DNA from: Alloacidobacterium sp035547425
Lineage (GTDB): Bacteria; Acidobacteriota; Terriglobia; Terriglobales; Acidobacteriaceae
Direction: 5' to 3'
DNA: 64,000 nt
Assembly: GCA_035547425.1 (NCBI GenBank)
Contig: DASZUU010000018.1
Location: forward strand, 1-64,000
A model generated the notes under the pieces. That model was not told the origin of the DNA. It ran no database searches and saw only the letters and a program-made list of their open reading frames with translations. The translations under genes and the position numbers were made by a program. Shown one piece after another: positions 34,995 to 44,023 of the stretch (the first letter of the stretch is position 1; every line of letters begins with the position of its first letter).

Positions 34995-35969
34995 ATGACG
35001 CTTTCTGAGGGGAAAACCTCAACAATTCTGCTCGCTGATGCCAATCCTGAATCTGCCGCAGCACTTTCGGCGCTGCTTGAATCCTGGAACTTCCGGGTAG
35101 AGTTATGGACAGATGGAGCGGCTGCCTTTAAAAGGCTGAATAGTCCGGAAGCTCCGGAGATTGCCATCCTGGATTACGATCTGCCTTCCATGAAAGGCTT
35201 TGAAGTCATTGCTGAAATCCGGCGGCGGTCACGTCAGCAAGCCTTATGGCTGATGCTCATGAGCGGATCACCCAACTCGGAAAAGATCGAAATGGCCACA
35301 AAGGCAAGCGTGGACGATTTCCTGCTGAAGCCGATCAATGAGACAGACCTGCTGATTCGCCTGCGCACAGCCGAGCGGGTCAGGTATCTTTATCAACAGC
35401 TTCAGGAACAGATGGATACGGTACGTTACTATGCTTCGCACGACAGCCTGACCGGGCTCTTGAGTCGAGAAGCGATGCTGCGCCTGTTATTTCAGGAAAC
35501 GGACCGCGTGCAGCGCAACCGGACTCCGCTCACGCTCATGGTGGTGGATCTGGATAAATTCTCTGAAATCAATAACGAATATGGATATGGCACGGGGGAT
35601 GCGGTGCTGCGGGAGTTTGCGGATCGCCTGAAGCGCTACCTCCGCAGTTACGACATTCTTGGACACGGCGGGGAGGACGAGTTTCTCATTGGACTCCCCG
35701 GATGTACCGCCGAACAGGCGACATCCATGGCGGAGAGGCTGCAAACTACCGTCCTCGGCAAGCCATACCACATTCATCGCGATGTATTTCACATAACATC
35801 CAGCGTGGGAATTGCCAGCAGCCGAGGACGCTCACCTCTGATTGTGCTGAAAGAGGCTGAACGAGCGCTGGCAAACGCCAAGGTAGCCGGGCGAAACCGG
35901 ATTCACGTCTTTGGACAACAGGCTGAGCCGCTGGAACCGGGAAATCAGAATTGCACCGGGATTGTTTAA
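34995..35969 (+). CDS. Response regulator with a degenerate GGDEF domain
   Basis: A 324-residue protein: REC domain (residues 8-130, phospho-acceptor Asp in IAILDYDLPSMKG, Lys in FLLKPIN) and GGDEF domain (about 150-312). The active-site loop reads GHG-GEDEF: aligned by the preceding inhibitory site R-S-Y-D and the usual five-residue gap, the motif is GEDEF and not GGDEF. Other positions also deviate (TGLLSR for TGLxNR; YGYGTGD for xGHxxGD). It may be an inactive c-di-GMP receptor or a weak cyclase. PleD-like order but with only one REC. Monocistronic by position. Confidence 0.88.
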   Translation: MTLSEGKTSTILLADANPESAAALSALLESWNFRVELWTDGAAAFKRLNSPEAPEIAILDYDLPSMKGFEVIAEIRRRSRQQALWLMLMSGSPNSEKIEMATKASVDDFLLKPINETDLLIRLRTAERVRYLYQQLQEQMDTVRYYASHDSLTGLLSREAMLRLLFQETDRVQRNRTPLTLMVVDLDKFSEINNEYGYGTGDAVLREFADRLKRYLRSYDILGHGGEDEFLIGLPGCTAEQATSMAERLQTTVLGKPYHIHRDVFHITSSVGIASSRGRSPLIVLKEAERALANAKVAGRNRIHVFGQQAEPLEPGNQNCTGIV

Positions 35970-36088
35970 GTCATCGCTCATATTTCAAGCCAACCCGTCT
36001 TCGATCATAAGAAGTCTGCAGAAAACCGACATTTGCAAAAGTACAAAAGTGTTACAAGTTCAAGCCCGCTGTGCTGATACGGTCTAAA

Positions 36089-36104
36089 TAGGGACTTATC
36101 CCTA
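36089..36104. promoter_or_regulatory. Palindrome upstream of the desaturase gene
   Basis: TAGGGACTTATCCCTA is a perfect 6-4-6 inverted repeat 18 bp before the desaturase ATG and just ahead of its ribosome site AAAGGAT. It could be an operator of a lipid-responsive regulator or a small RNA hairpin near the ribosome site. Confidence 0.5.
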
Positions 36105-36122
36105 AAGGATGCCGTTTTTCGC

Positions 36123-37052
36123 ATGCCTGTTGAATTATTAGAACCCCCCGTAGTGGAAACACCTTCTACCACGAAACGCTATAACCCAAAATCGGATTTG
36201 CCTACCCTTGGCCGCGCTGCACAAGGCGGTAAGACAAGCTGGATCACAAGCATCTTCATGATTGCTTTCCATATCGGAGCCATCGCAGCATTATTTTTCT
36301 TCTCCTGGGGAGCGGTGCTGACTGCGGCAGTCTTATATGTATTCGCCATTAATATGGGCATCGGTATGGGCTACCATCGGTTATTGACGCATCGCGGGTA
36401 CAAAACCCCAAGGTGGGTTGAATATTTTCTGGCTGTATGCGGCACACTCTCTCTTGAGGGCGGACCGATCTTCTGGGTAGCCACGCACCGCGTGCACCAT
36501 CAGCATTCCGATAAGATCGGCGACCCGCACACACCGACCGAAGGCGGATGGTGGGCGCATGTGGGCTGGATTCTGAGCGGCGAATCGCTGCATGCGCAAA
36601 CAGTGATGCTGGCGCGTTACGCTCCTGATCTGACGAGCGACCGCTTTCATGTATGGCTCAGCAAATACCACTGGGTTCCGTTGACAGTTGTAGGCCTGGG
36701 ACTGCTCGCTGTTGGCGGCTGGACATGGGTGCTCTGGGGCATCTTCTTCCGCGTAACGTTGGGCCTGCATGCTACCTGGCTGGTAAATTCCGCTACCCAC
36801 ATGTGGGGATCGCGGCGTTTCCAGACGCGGGACGATTCCCGCAACAACTGGTGGGTGGCTCTGCTTACCGGCGGTGAAGGCTGGCATAACAACCATCATG
36901 CGCATCCCGTATCGGCTCGGCACGGATTGAAGTGGTACGAGTTCGATCCAAACTATTACGGTATCTGGTTGTTGAAGGCGCTTGGATTGGCGCGCGACAT
37001 CAAAATTGCGCAGTACGATCCGAAGAATCCACGCCCTGCCGGCGCAGCTTAA
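36123..37052 (+). CDS. Acyl-CoA / acyl-lipid delta-9-type fatty acid desaturase
   Basis: A 309-residue membrane di-iron enzyme introducing a double bond into a long-chain fatty acyl group. The three His boxes are present in order: HRLLTHRG (H-x4-H, from about residue 85), HRVHHQHSD (H-x2-HH) and HNNHHAHP (H-x2-HH). Four membrane helices lie between them. Followed by a terminator and then a two-component pair, so regulation of membrane fluidity by that pair is imaginable but not shown. Confidence 0.93.
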   Translation: MPVELLEPPVVETPSTTKRYNPKSDLPTLGRAAQGGKTSWITSIFMIAFHIGAIAALFFFSWGAVLTAAVLYVFAINMGIGMGYHRLLTHRGYKTPRWVEYFLAVCGTLSLEGGPIFWVATHRVHHQHSDKIGDPHTPTEGGWWAHVGWILSGESLHAQTVMLARYAPDLTSDRFHVWLSKYHWVPLTVVGLGLLAVGGWTWVLWGIFFRVTLGLHATWLVNSATHMWGSRRFQTRDDSRNNWWVALLTGGEGWHNNHHAHPVSARHGLKWYEFDPNYYGIWLLKALGLARDIKIAQYDPKNPRPAGAA

Positions 37053-37074
37053 AATACAATCAACTTTGAAATTT

Positions 37075-37113
37075 GCCCGCTCAGCCAAGACTGAGCGGGC
37101 ATTTCACTTTTTT
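37075..37113 (+). terminator. Rho-independent terminator after the desaturase gene
   Basis: GCCCGCTCAG (37075-37084) pairs perfectly with CTGAGCGGGC (37091-37100) around a 6-nt loop; a T-rich tract runs to 37113. It separates the desaturase from the histidine kinase. Confidence 0.88.
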
Positions 37114-37114
37114 C

Positions 37115-38041
37115 ATGCGCATAACACGACGCAGACCCGCCATGATTCTCTTCATCACGCTCGGCGTGTGCATGGTGGGCCTTGCGGTTGCGCTGAACGT
37201 CGGATGGATCATTCTGAACTGGCGGCGCGACTGGCCGATGTTTGTCGGAGTGCCGTTTTTTCTGCTGCTGATTGCCGGCCTCGTGCTCAATACTATTTTT
37301 CTTGTGCGAGAAGTGCGGCGGAACGAGCGGCACGATAGCTTTCTGAATGCTGTTACGCACGAACTGAAGACGCCGATTGCTTCCATCCGGCTTTATCTGG
37401 AAACGCTGCAGCGGCGGGCGCTAAGCGAGGAGCAGCGACAGGAATTTTACGGAATTATGCTGGCGGACAGCGATCGATTGCTTGCCACGGTGGAGCAGGT
37501 TCTGAAGGCCGGAGAAGTCGGGCAGCGCTCGCGCAAGCAGATTCAGTCAGAACTGGATATGCGCACTCTGGTACAAGAGGCGATCGATACAACGCTGCGG
37601 CGCTATCATCTGGCGCCGGAAAACATTCAATTCGAAAGCGAGACAAACGCATCTCTACTCGTGCGCGGAAACCCGGATGATCTGCAGACTGCGGTACAAA
37701 ATATCCTTGGCAATGCTGTGAAATATTCTCCAAACGGGCTTCGGGCGAAAGTTTCGCTGTACACAGAGGGCGATGCATGGGTAGTGCTGAATATTTCGGA
37801 TGAAGGCATCGGCATTCCTTCGGCACACCTGAAGCGGGTTTTTAAGCGTTTCTATCGTGTTCCACATCGCAATGTATTGAAGACGAAGGGCACCGGGCTT
37901 GGGCTGTTCCTGGTGCGTACGATTGCGCGCCAGCATGGGGGCGACGCAGTGGCACAAAGCGCCGGAGAGGGGCGCGGCACGACGATTCGCCTGCAATTGC
38001 CGCGCCTGCTTGGGCCTATCAGCAATACTCAATCGAGTTGA
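37115..38041 (+). CDS. Sensor histidine kinase
   Basis: A 308-residue kinase with two membrane helices at about residues 10-30 and 40-62 and almost no periplasmic loop, then HisKA (H-box VTHELKTPIASIRLYLETL) and HATPase_c (N-box QNILGNAVKYSPNG, DEGIGIP, GTGLGLFLVRTI). The lack of a sensor domain suggests it detects a membrane or partner signal. Start chosen at ATG 37115; ATG 37142 is also possible, and the frame upstream runs into the terminator. Followed 6 bp later by its response regulator. Confidence 0.9.
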   Translation: MRITRRRPAMILFITLGVCMVGLAVALNVGWIILNWRRDWPMFVGVPFFLLLIAGLVLNTIFLVREVRRNERHDSFLNAVTHELKTPIASIRLYLETLQRRALSEEQRQEFYGIMLADSDRLLATVEQVLKAGEVGQRSRKQIQSELDMRTLVQEAIDTTLRRYHLAPENIQFESETNASLLVRGNPDDLQTAVQNILGNAVKYSPNGLRAKVSLYTEGDAWVVLNISDEGIGIPSAHLKRVFKRFYRVPHRNVLKTKGTGLGLFLVRTIARQHGGDAVAQSAGEGRGTTIRLQLPRLLGPISNTQSS

Positions 38042-38047
38042 GGAATC

Positions 38048-38782
38048 ATGCCAAAGAAAACTGCCCGCATTTTGGTTGTAGAAGATGAAGCCCACCTTGC
38101 GCAGGGCCTACTGTTTAACCTGCAGGTAGAAGGTTTTGACGTAGAGATCGCAAATGACGGCGAAAGCGCGCTTGCCATGCTGTCGTCCCCTGAGGCAAAT
38201 TTTGATGCAGTGCTGCTGGATGTCATGCTTCCCGGCAAAGATGGGTTCGAGGTGGCACATGAACTGCGGAAGCAGGAAAACTACATTCCTATTTTAATGT
38301 TGACCGCGCGTGGCCGTCCGGAAGACGTGCTGAAAGGCTTTGCGGCTGGAGCAGATGATTATTTATCGAAGCCCTTCGATCTTTCCATTTTGCTGGCGCG
38401 TCTGCATGGCCTGATTCGGCGCATGAAATGGCATAGCCCGGCTCAGGCAACCGAGCAAAAATCGGATGAAATTGCAAAGTTTGAATTTGGTGGGCGGTGC
38501 ATCGATTTTGAGGCATTTGAGCTGACGGCTCCGGATAAACAGGTTCACCTGACGCTGATGGAAGCTGACTTCCTACGCTACCTGGTGCGGAATCAAGGGC
38601 GCATTATTTCCCGTAAGGAGCTGCTGGAACAGGTATGGCGTGTGCGCGAAGACACAGATACGCGCGCGATTGACAACTTTGTCGTTCGCCTACGCCGCTA
38701 CATTGAAGAAGACCCCACCAATCCTGTTTTTCTGAAGACCGTGCGCGGCATCGGCTATCGTTTTCTTCCCGAGGGCGATTAA
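38048..38782 (+). CDS. OmpR/PhoB-family response regulator
   Basis: A 244-residue regulator. REC domain (residues 5-120) with the acidic pocket VVEDEAH, phospho-acceptor Asp in AVLLDVMLPGKDG, Thr in MLTARG and Lys in YLSKPFD. The C-terminal winged helix (about 145-240) has the motif LTLMEADFLRYLVRN and the recognition region TRAIDNFVVRLRRYIEEDP. Partner of the preceding kinase. Target genes unknown; the copper operon begins only 59 bp downstream but has its own promoter. Confidence 0.93.
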   Translation: MPKKTARILVVEDEAHLAQGLLFNLQVEGFDVEIANDGESALAMLSSPEANFDAVLLDVMLPGKDGFEVAHELRKQENYIPILMLTARGRPEDVLKGFAAGADDYLSKPFDLSILLARLHGLIRRMKWHSPAQATEQKSDEIAKFEFGGRCIDFEAFELTAPDKQVHLTLMEADFLRYLVRNQGRIISRKELLEQVWRVREDTDTRAIDNFVVRLRRYIEEDPTNPVFLKTVRGIGYRFLPEGD

Positions 38783-38791
38783 GCTCGGCTT

Positions 38792-38838
38792 TTGCATCCT
38801 TGCAGTCATTTCGCTATCATATAGGTATGGGGGGTATA
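38792..38838 (+). promoter_or_regulatory. Promoter and CsoR/RcnR-type operator of the copper operon
   Basis: TTGCAT (38792-38797) and TATCAT (38815-38820) are separated by 17 nt, a good sigma-70-type promoter. TATGGGGGGTATA at 38826-38838 has the six-G tract flanked by TA repeats that marks operators of the CsoR/RcnR family. It would cover the transcription start and doubles as the ribosome site. The operon encodes a CsoR, so self-repression relieved by Cu(I) is the likely control. Confidence 0.7.
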
Positions 38839-38841
38839 TCT

Positions 38842-39048
38842 ATGAATGAAATTACGCTGCGAATCGATGGAATGCATTGCGGAGCGTGCATTCGTCGTGT
38901 AACGCAGGCATTGCAGAAAGTAGAAGGCACGGAAGTGCAGGAAGTGCGCCTTGGAGCGGCACGCGTTTCCGTAGCGGATACAGCCATAACACCCTCTTTA
39001 CTTGCTTCGATTGCAAAGGCCGGGTTCTCTGCTCATGTGGAGGAGTAA
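38842..39048 (+). CDS. CopZ-like heavy-metal-associated (HMA) copper chaperone
   Basis: A 68-residue ferredoxin-like HMA domain with the metal-binding motif GMHCGACIRRV (MxCxxC). Predicted to carry Cu(I) in the cytoplasm to the ATPase encoded next, which begins immediately after its stop codon. ATG at 38842 fits the G-rich ribosome site; an upstream in-frame ATG lacks one. First gene of copZ-copA-csoR. Confidence 0.88.
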   Translation: MNEITLRIDGMHCGACIRRVTQALQKVEGTEVQEVRLGAARVSVADTAITPSLLASIAKAGFSAHVEE

Positions 39049-41304
39049 ATGTCCACTGCTACAAAAACTGTAATCATGCCGGTGATGGGCATGAGCTGCG
39101 CGGCATGCCAGGTTCACGTGGAACGCGCGTTGCGCGAAACGCCGGGAGTAAGCGCAGCGCAAGTGAACCTCATGAATCATCGCGCCCGCATCAGCTACGA
39201 TCCGGCCATTGCGCAGCCCGCACAGCTCATCGACGCGATACGCGAGGCCGGATACGATGCCGCCCTGCCGACGGAGCAAGGCGATCATGCGCATGATAAT
39301 GAGGGAAGCGAACGCTCATTAAGAGCACGAGCAATTGCAACTCTTCTGGCTGGGGCAATTGCCATGCTGCTCTCCATGCCATTGATGTCCCGCCATGGAA
39401 ACATGGTCGATCGCATGATCATGAGCAGCATGCCGTGGCTCTATCGGATTCCGCATACGGCGCTTGCATATTCCTTACTGGTAATGACCTTCACGGGCAT
39501 GTTCTGGGCTGGATGGCCGATTTATCGCGGCGCCTTCAAGGCGGCGTGGCATGGCTCCAGCAACATGAATACGCTGGTTTCGCTAGGCACGCTGTCGGCG
39601 TTTTTCTATTCTGCTGTCGCTACAGTTTTTCCTCAGTTATTTCTCAGGCACGGATTGCAACCGGATATGTATTACGAATCGGCGCTGCTGATTCTTGGTT
39701 TTCTGTTGCTTGGCAAATGGCTGGAGGCTCGCGCAAAGCACCGCACATTGAGCGCGCTCGAAGCATTTGCAAAGATGCAGCCGGAGACAGCGCGCATCCT
39801 GCGGAATGAGCAGGAGATAGAAGTGCCGCTTGCCTCTGTGCAGCCGGGCGATGTGCTTGTGGTTCGCCCTGGGCAACGCGTTCCTGTCGACGGCATCGTG
39901 TTATCTGGAACAAGCAGCGTAGATGAATCATTGATCACCGGCGAATCAATGCCTGTGCCGCGAAAGCCTGAAGATCGAGTGGTTGGCGGATCGGTGAACT
40001 ATGATGGCGCTCTCACCTATCGCGCAACATCGGTGGGCGCGCAGGGTGTGCTTGGACAGATGCTGCGGTTAATGGAAGATGCGCAAAGCTCGAAGGCTCC
40101 GATGCAGCAGATGGCAGACCGGGTAAGCAGCATCTTTGTGCCCGCCGTGCTCGCGCTGACAGCTATGACACTTCTGCTGTGGGTTTGGCTTGACCCATCA
40201 CAAGGTATAACCCGCGCCTTTGCCGTTGCGGTGACGATACTGGTTATTGCCTGTCCATGCGCGATGGGCCTTGCGGTTCCAGCGGCACTCACAGTCGCGA
40301 TAGGACGCGGCGCACATTTGGGCATTCTGTTTAAAGGCGGTGAGAGTGTGGAAAGGCTGGCGCATGTCGATACCGTTGTGCTCGACAAGACGGGGACGCT
40401 CACGCTCGGCAAACCGCAAATTGCAGAGATTCTTCCAGCCAACGGCTGGACCGAAGATAACCTGCTTGCGATTGCAGCCTCACTGGAGCAGCAGTCCGAG
40501 CACCCCCTGGCGCATGCAGTTCTGCAGAAAGCGCGGGAAAAAGAGCTTTCGCTTACGCCCGTAAGTGATTTGCGCGTGATTCCCGGCAAGGGCATTTCGG
40601 GCACGGTGCATGGAAAAACTGTAGCTGCGGGCAACATTGCATGGATGCGTGATCTTGAAGTTTCTGTACCGGAGGTGGAACTCAGCGCGACTGCGACGCC
40701 GCTCTATATTGCTGTCGATAACCAATACAGCGGACGATTGTATGCCGAAGATGTATTGCGTCCTGGAGCAAAGGAAGCGATCGAGGCGATGCATTCACTG
40801 CGCCTGAGAACTGTGATGCTCACCGGAGATAGCAGGCAGGCTGCGCGACACATCGCGGAGGCTGCGGGTATCAATGAAGTGGAGTTTGAGCTGCTTCCTG
40901 ATGCGAAGGTTGCCGCTATCCGCAAGCTGCAGGCTAAAGGCCATAAAGTCGCTATGGTAGGCGATGGAATCAACGATGCGGCAGCGCTGGCACAAGCTGA
41001 CGCCGGACTTGCCGTTGGAACCGGAACGGACCTCGCCCGCGAAGCAGGAGATGCGATTCTGCTGCGCGGTGAGCCGCACCAGATTCTCGATGCAATCCGA
41101 TTGGCGCGCCAGACAGTTCGTGTGATGCGCCAAAATCTGGGCTGGGCATTGGGATACAACGTCCTGAGTATTCCGATTGCAGCCGGAGCGCTGTATCCAC
41201 TGATGGGGATTCTTCTCAGCCCTGTGATTGCCAGCGCTGCGATGGCGCTTAGCTCGGTGAGTGTATTGAGCAATAGTTTAAGGATTCGGAGCTTCAGAAT
41301 ATGA
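39049..41304 (+). CDS. copA: Copper-translocating P1B-type ATPase
   Basis: A 751-residue exporter of Cu(I). One N-terminal HMA domain (GMSCAACQVHV), a His/Met-bearing linker, eight membrane helices, the actuator loop (VDESLITGESMPVP), CPC motif at residues 402-404, phosphorylation Asp446 in DKTGTLTLG, HP locus SEHPLAH, and hinge MVGDGINDAAALAQAD. The tail segment YNVLSIPIAAG and MALSSVSVLSNSLR is that of the Cu(I) (P1B-1) group. Overlaps csoR by 4 bp (ATGA). Confidence 0.95.
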   Translation: MSTATKTVIMPVMGMSCAACQVHVERALRETPGVSAAQVNLMNHRARISYDPAIAQPAQLIDAIREAGYDAALPTEQGDHAHDNEGSERSLRARAIATLLAGAIAMLLSMPLMSRHGNMVDRMIMSSMPWLYRIPHTALAYSLLVMTFTGMFWAGWPIYRGAFKAAWHGSSNMNTLVSLGTLSAFFYSAVATVFPQLFLRHGLQPDMYYESALLILGFLLLGKWLEARAKHRTLSALEAFAKMQPETARILRNEQEIEVPLASVQPGDVLVVRPGQRVPVDGIVLSGTSSVDESLITGESMPVPRKPEDRVVGGSVNYDGALTYRATSVGAQGVLGQMLRLMEDAQSSKAPMQQMADRVSSIFVPAVLALTAMTLLLWVWLDPSQGITRAFAVAVTILVIACPCAMGLAVPAALTVAIGRGAHLGILFKGGESVERLAHVDTVVLDKTGTLTLGKPQIAEILPANGWTEDNLLAIAASLEQQSEHPLAHAVLQKAREKELSLTPVSDLRVIPGKGISGTVHGKTVAAGNIAWMRDLEVSVPEVELSATATPLYIAVDNQYSGRLYAEDVLRPGAKEAIEAMHSLRLRTVMLTGDSRQAARHIAEAAGINEVEFELLPDAKVAAIRKLQAKGHKVAMVGDGINDAAALAQADAGLAVGTGTDLAREAGDAILLRGEPHQILDAIRLARQTVRVMRQNLGWALGYNVLSIPIAAGALYPLMGILLSPVIASAAMALSSVSVLSNSLRIRSFRI

Positions 41305-41633
41305 GCGGGAAAAAATCAGCGGTGAACTGCGCCTGCGGAGATGAGCGCAAGGCAGTCGTGGTCGATCCGGAGATTAAAGCAGCCACGCTGCGACGGCTGG
41401 CGCGGATTGCAGGCCAGATTCGCGGCCTGGAAAAAATGGTGGAGCAGGAGCGCTACTGCGCAGATATCCTCGTACAGATTTCCTCCGTGCAGGAAGCCCT
41501 GAGAGGAACCAGCCGTCACCTTATGCGCAATCACCTGCAGCATTGCGCCACGGATGCAATCAAGAAGGGCCCGGAAAGCGCCGAGGCCATGTATGACGAG
41601 CTTCTGGATCTCGTCTACCGGCATTCTCGCTGA
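41301..41633 (+). CDS. csoR: Copper-sensing repressor CsoR
   Basis: A 110-residue all-helical DUF156 repressor. The Cu(I) ligands Cys53, His78 and Cys82 keep the exact spacing of the CsoR fingerprint (25 and 4 residues, as in C36/H61/C65 of the Mycobacterium protein). The N-terminal extension (VNCACGDERK) carries two more Cys that could add metal binding. Last gene of the copper operon. Expected to bind the G-tract site at 38826-38838 and release it on Cu(I). Confidence 0.92.
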   Translation: MSGKKSAVNCACGDERKAVVVDPEIKAATLRRLARIAGQIRGLEKMVEQERYCADILVQISSVQEALRGTSRHLMRNHLQHCATDAIKKGPESAEAMYDELLDLVYRHSR

Positions 41634-41664
41634 CACCTGTAAACTAATAGCGGACATAGAATTT

Positions 41665-43986
41665 GTGCGCATTCTTACCCGCTACATTTTGAAAGAGGTC
41701 TTCACGTACGCCTTCCTGGGAGGCGCGCTCTTCACCTTTGTCCTCTTCATGAAAGAGCTGGGCCCGCTGCTGGAAATTGCGGTTCGCAACAGCACGTCGA
41801 TAAGCGCAGTTGCCGAAATTTTCCTGCTCATGCTGCCCAACATGTTCACTGTCGTTATTCCCATGGCAGTGCTGATCGGCATTTTGCTCGGCTTGAGCCG
41901 TCTTGCCGCGGACAGCGAAATTACAGCAATGCGCGCTTCCGGTGTGGGAGTATGGCGTTTTGTAGGCATTGTTTCGATTGTTGCCGTAACCGCATGGGGA
42001 GTGGGGCTTGCCACCACACTCTACTTTGCGCCAAAAGCTACCACGCAGTTATTGCATCTTGAAGATCAGCTGAAGAATACGCAGGCCACGTACGAGATTC
42101 AGCCGCGCGTTTTTTATGAAGACCTGAAAAACGTTGTACTTTACGTGGAAAATGTGCGGTCAGGAACCGGCGCCGCACGCTGGCAGAACGTCTTTCTCGC
42201 CGACCTGACGGATCCTGTATCGCCGCGGGTTACAACCGCGGAGGAAGCGACCGTCGCCAGCACCGACAATCAGACGCTCACGATGCGCCTGCGCAATGGA
42301 ACACAGCATCAAACCTCTTCCGATCAGCCCGATCAGTACAATGTTTCAACCTTCGCGCAGACTGATCTGCCATTGCAAACCAGCGCGACGGACGACCCGC
42401 ATCTGGGGCACAGCGATGCGCCGGTACAGGCCATGTCAAACCGGCAGTTAATGGAACATATCGGCCAGCCGGGGGGAAGGTGGTTTCTGATTGAGTTGCA
42501 CCGTCGCTATGTGTATCCGACTGCCTGCCTGGTGTTGATGCTGGTCGGCGTCCCCCTGGGTATTTCGTCAAAACGCGGCGGCAAAGGAGCCGGCTTCGTC
42601 CTCACGATTCTGCTTGTGTTTCTGTATTACTTCGTATCCAACATGGGAGTGGCGCTGGCGCGGCAAAATAAGCTGCCGGTGTTTGCGGGTGTCTGGATGG
42701 CGAATATCCTCTTCGGGCTTTGCGGAATCTACTTTCTACGGCAGATGTCCACCGGAGGCGCCGCACTCACGGCCATCACTTCCGTCGGCTCATGGTTTCG
42801 CTGGAAAAAGTCGGCTACGCCGCAGGGTGCTCCTGCCGCTGCCGAGCGATCCGTCTCCCGTCGGCATGTTCGCGGTCGCTTTCCTCTTATTCTCGATGAA
42901 TATGTCATCCGCCAGTTTCTCTCGATTCTGGTGCTTGTGCTGACTGCGTTTGTCATGCTGATGCTGGTCTTCACGTTCTTCGAGCTGTTGGGCGATATCA
43001 TTCGTAACCAGACTCCGCTCACGATTGTAGGCGAGTATCTTTTTAACCTCACTCCGGGGCTTATTTATCTCATTACCCCGCTGAGCGTGCTCATCGCTGT
43101 ACTGGTTGTGTTTGGCGGCATGAACCGTACCAATGAATTGACGGCGATGAAGGCGACCGGTGTAAGCCTTTATCGCATCGTTGTGCCGATCTTTGTCATC
43201 GCTTCGGTGCTTTCGATTTCATTGTTTCTTTTTGATGAAGGCTATCTTCCGGCTGCAAATCGCAAGCAGGAGGCGCTCCATAACATCATTAAAGGCCGCC
43301 CCGCGCAGACGTATCAGCGCCCGGATCGCAAATGGATGTTTGGCGTGCAGCAACCGGGTAAGCCTGGTCGTATCTTTTATTACGAATTTTTTGACCCCGA
43401 TAACGATCGCTTTGCCAATATCACAGTATTTGAATTCGATCCTGCAACATTCGCCTTGTCTCGCCGTATCTTCGCTGCCGGAGCACATTGGGATCCGCAA
43501 ATTCATCGCTGGATTTTCGATCATGGATGGGAGCGAAGCTTTAATGGCGAAGAAGTAACAAGCTTCCGGACATTTGAAGTGAGCACTTTTCCTGAAGTTG
43601 TAGAAGCCCCGCAGTATTTCAAAAAAGAGATACGGCCATCGCAGGAAATGAGCTTTAGCGAGCTGCAACGATATATACGGGACATGCGGCAAAGCGGCTT
43701 CGATACGATGCGCCTGCGCGTCCAGCTAAACCGCAAAATCGCCTATCCGCTCATTACGCTTGTGATGGCGGTGCTCGCCGTTCCTTTCGCACTTTCCATG
43801 GGCAGGCGAGGTTCCCTGACCGGGATCGCCGTCGCCATCGGCATGGCAATTGCATATCTGTTTGTCGATGGGATGTTTGAGGCCATGGGGAATGTCAATA
43901 TGCTGCCTGCATTCCTCGCGGCTTGGTCCCCCGATGTTCTTTTTGCCCTGGCAGGCAGCTATTTATTGCTGCGCACTCCCACTTGA
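41665..43986 (+). CDS. LptF-LptG fusion, LPS export permease
   Basis: A 773-residue protein with two complete YjgP/YjgQ modules in one chain: the first at about residues 1-370 (ILTRYILKEVFTYAFLGGAL, then a periplasmic beta-jellyroll, then three helices), a linker of about 45 residues rich in Ala/Ser/Arg, and the second at about 415-773 (LILDEYVIRQFLSILVLVL). In most bacteria LptF and LptG are separate and pair with LptB to pull LPS from the inner membrane. GTG start at 41665 gives the family N-terminus; the frame upstream overlaps csoR. Followed 37 bp later by an MsbA-like exporter. Confidence 0.9.
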   Translation: MRILTRYILKEVFTYAFLGGALFTFVLFMKELGPLLEIAVRNSTSISAVAEIFLLMLPNMFTVVIPMAVLIGILLGLSRLAADSEITAMRASGVGVWRFVGIVSIVAVTAWGVGLATTLYFAPKATTQLLHLEDQLKNTQATYEIQPRVFYEDLKNVVLYVENVRSGTGAARWQNVFLADLTDPVSPRVTTAEEATVASTDNQTLTMRLRNGTQHQTSSDQPDQYNVSTFAQTDLPLQTSATDDPHLGHSDAPVQAMSNRQLMEHIGQPGGRWFLIELHRRYVYPTACLVLMLVGVPLGISSKRGGKGAGFVLTILLVFLYYFVSNMGVALARQNKLPVFAGVWMANILFGLCGIYFLRQMSTGGAALTAITSVGSWFRWKKSATPQGAPAAAERSVSRRHVRGRFPLILDEYVIRQFLSILVLVLTAFVMLMLVFTFFELLGDIIRNQTPLTIVGEYLFNLTPGLIYLITPLSVLIAVLVVFGGMNRTNELTAMKATGVSLYRIVVPIFVIASVLSISLFLFDEGYLPAANRKQEALHNIIKGRPAQTYQRPDRKWMFGVQQPGKPGRIFYYEFFDPDNDRFANITVFEFDPATFALSRRIFAAGAHWDPQIHRWIFDHGWERSFNGEEVTSFRTFEVSTFPEVVEAPQYFKKEIRPSQEMSFSELQRYIRDMRQSGFDTMRLRVQLNRKIAYPLITLVMAVLAVPFALSMGRRGSLTGIAVAIGMAIAYLFVDGMFEAMGNVNMLPAFLAAWSPDVLFALAGSYLLLRTPT

Positions 43987-44023
43987 TGCGACGAAATCGT
44001 CCTGAAAGAATCAGATAATACAC

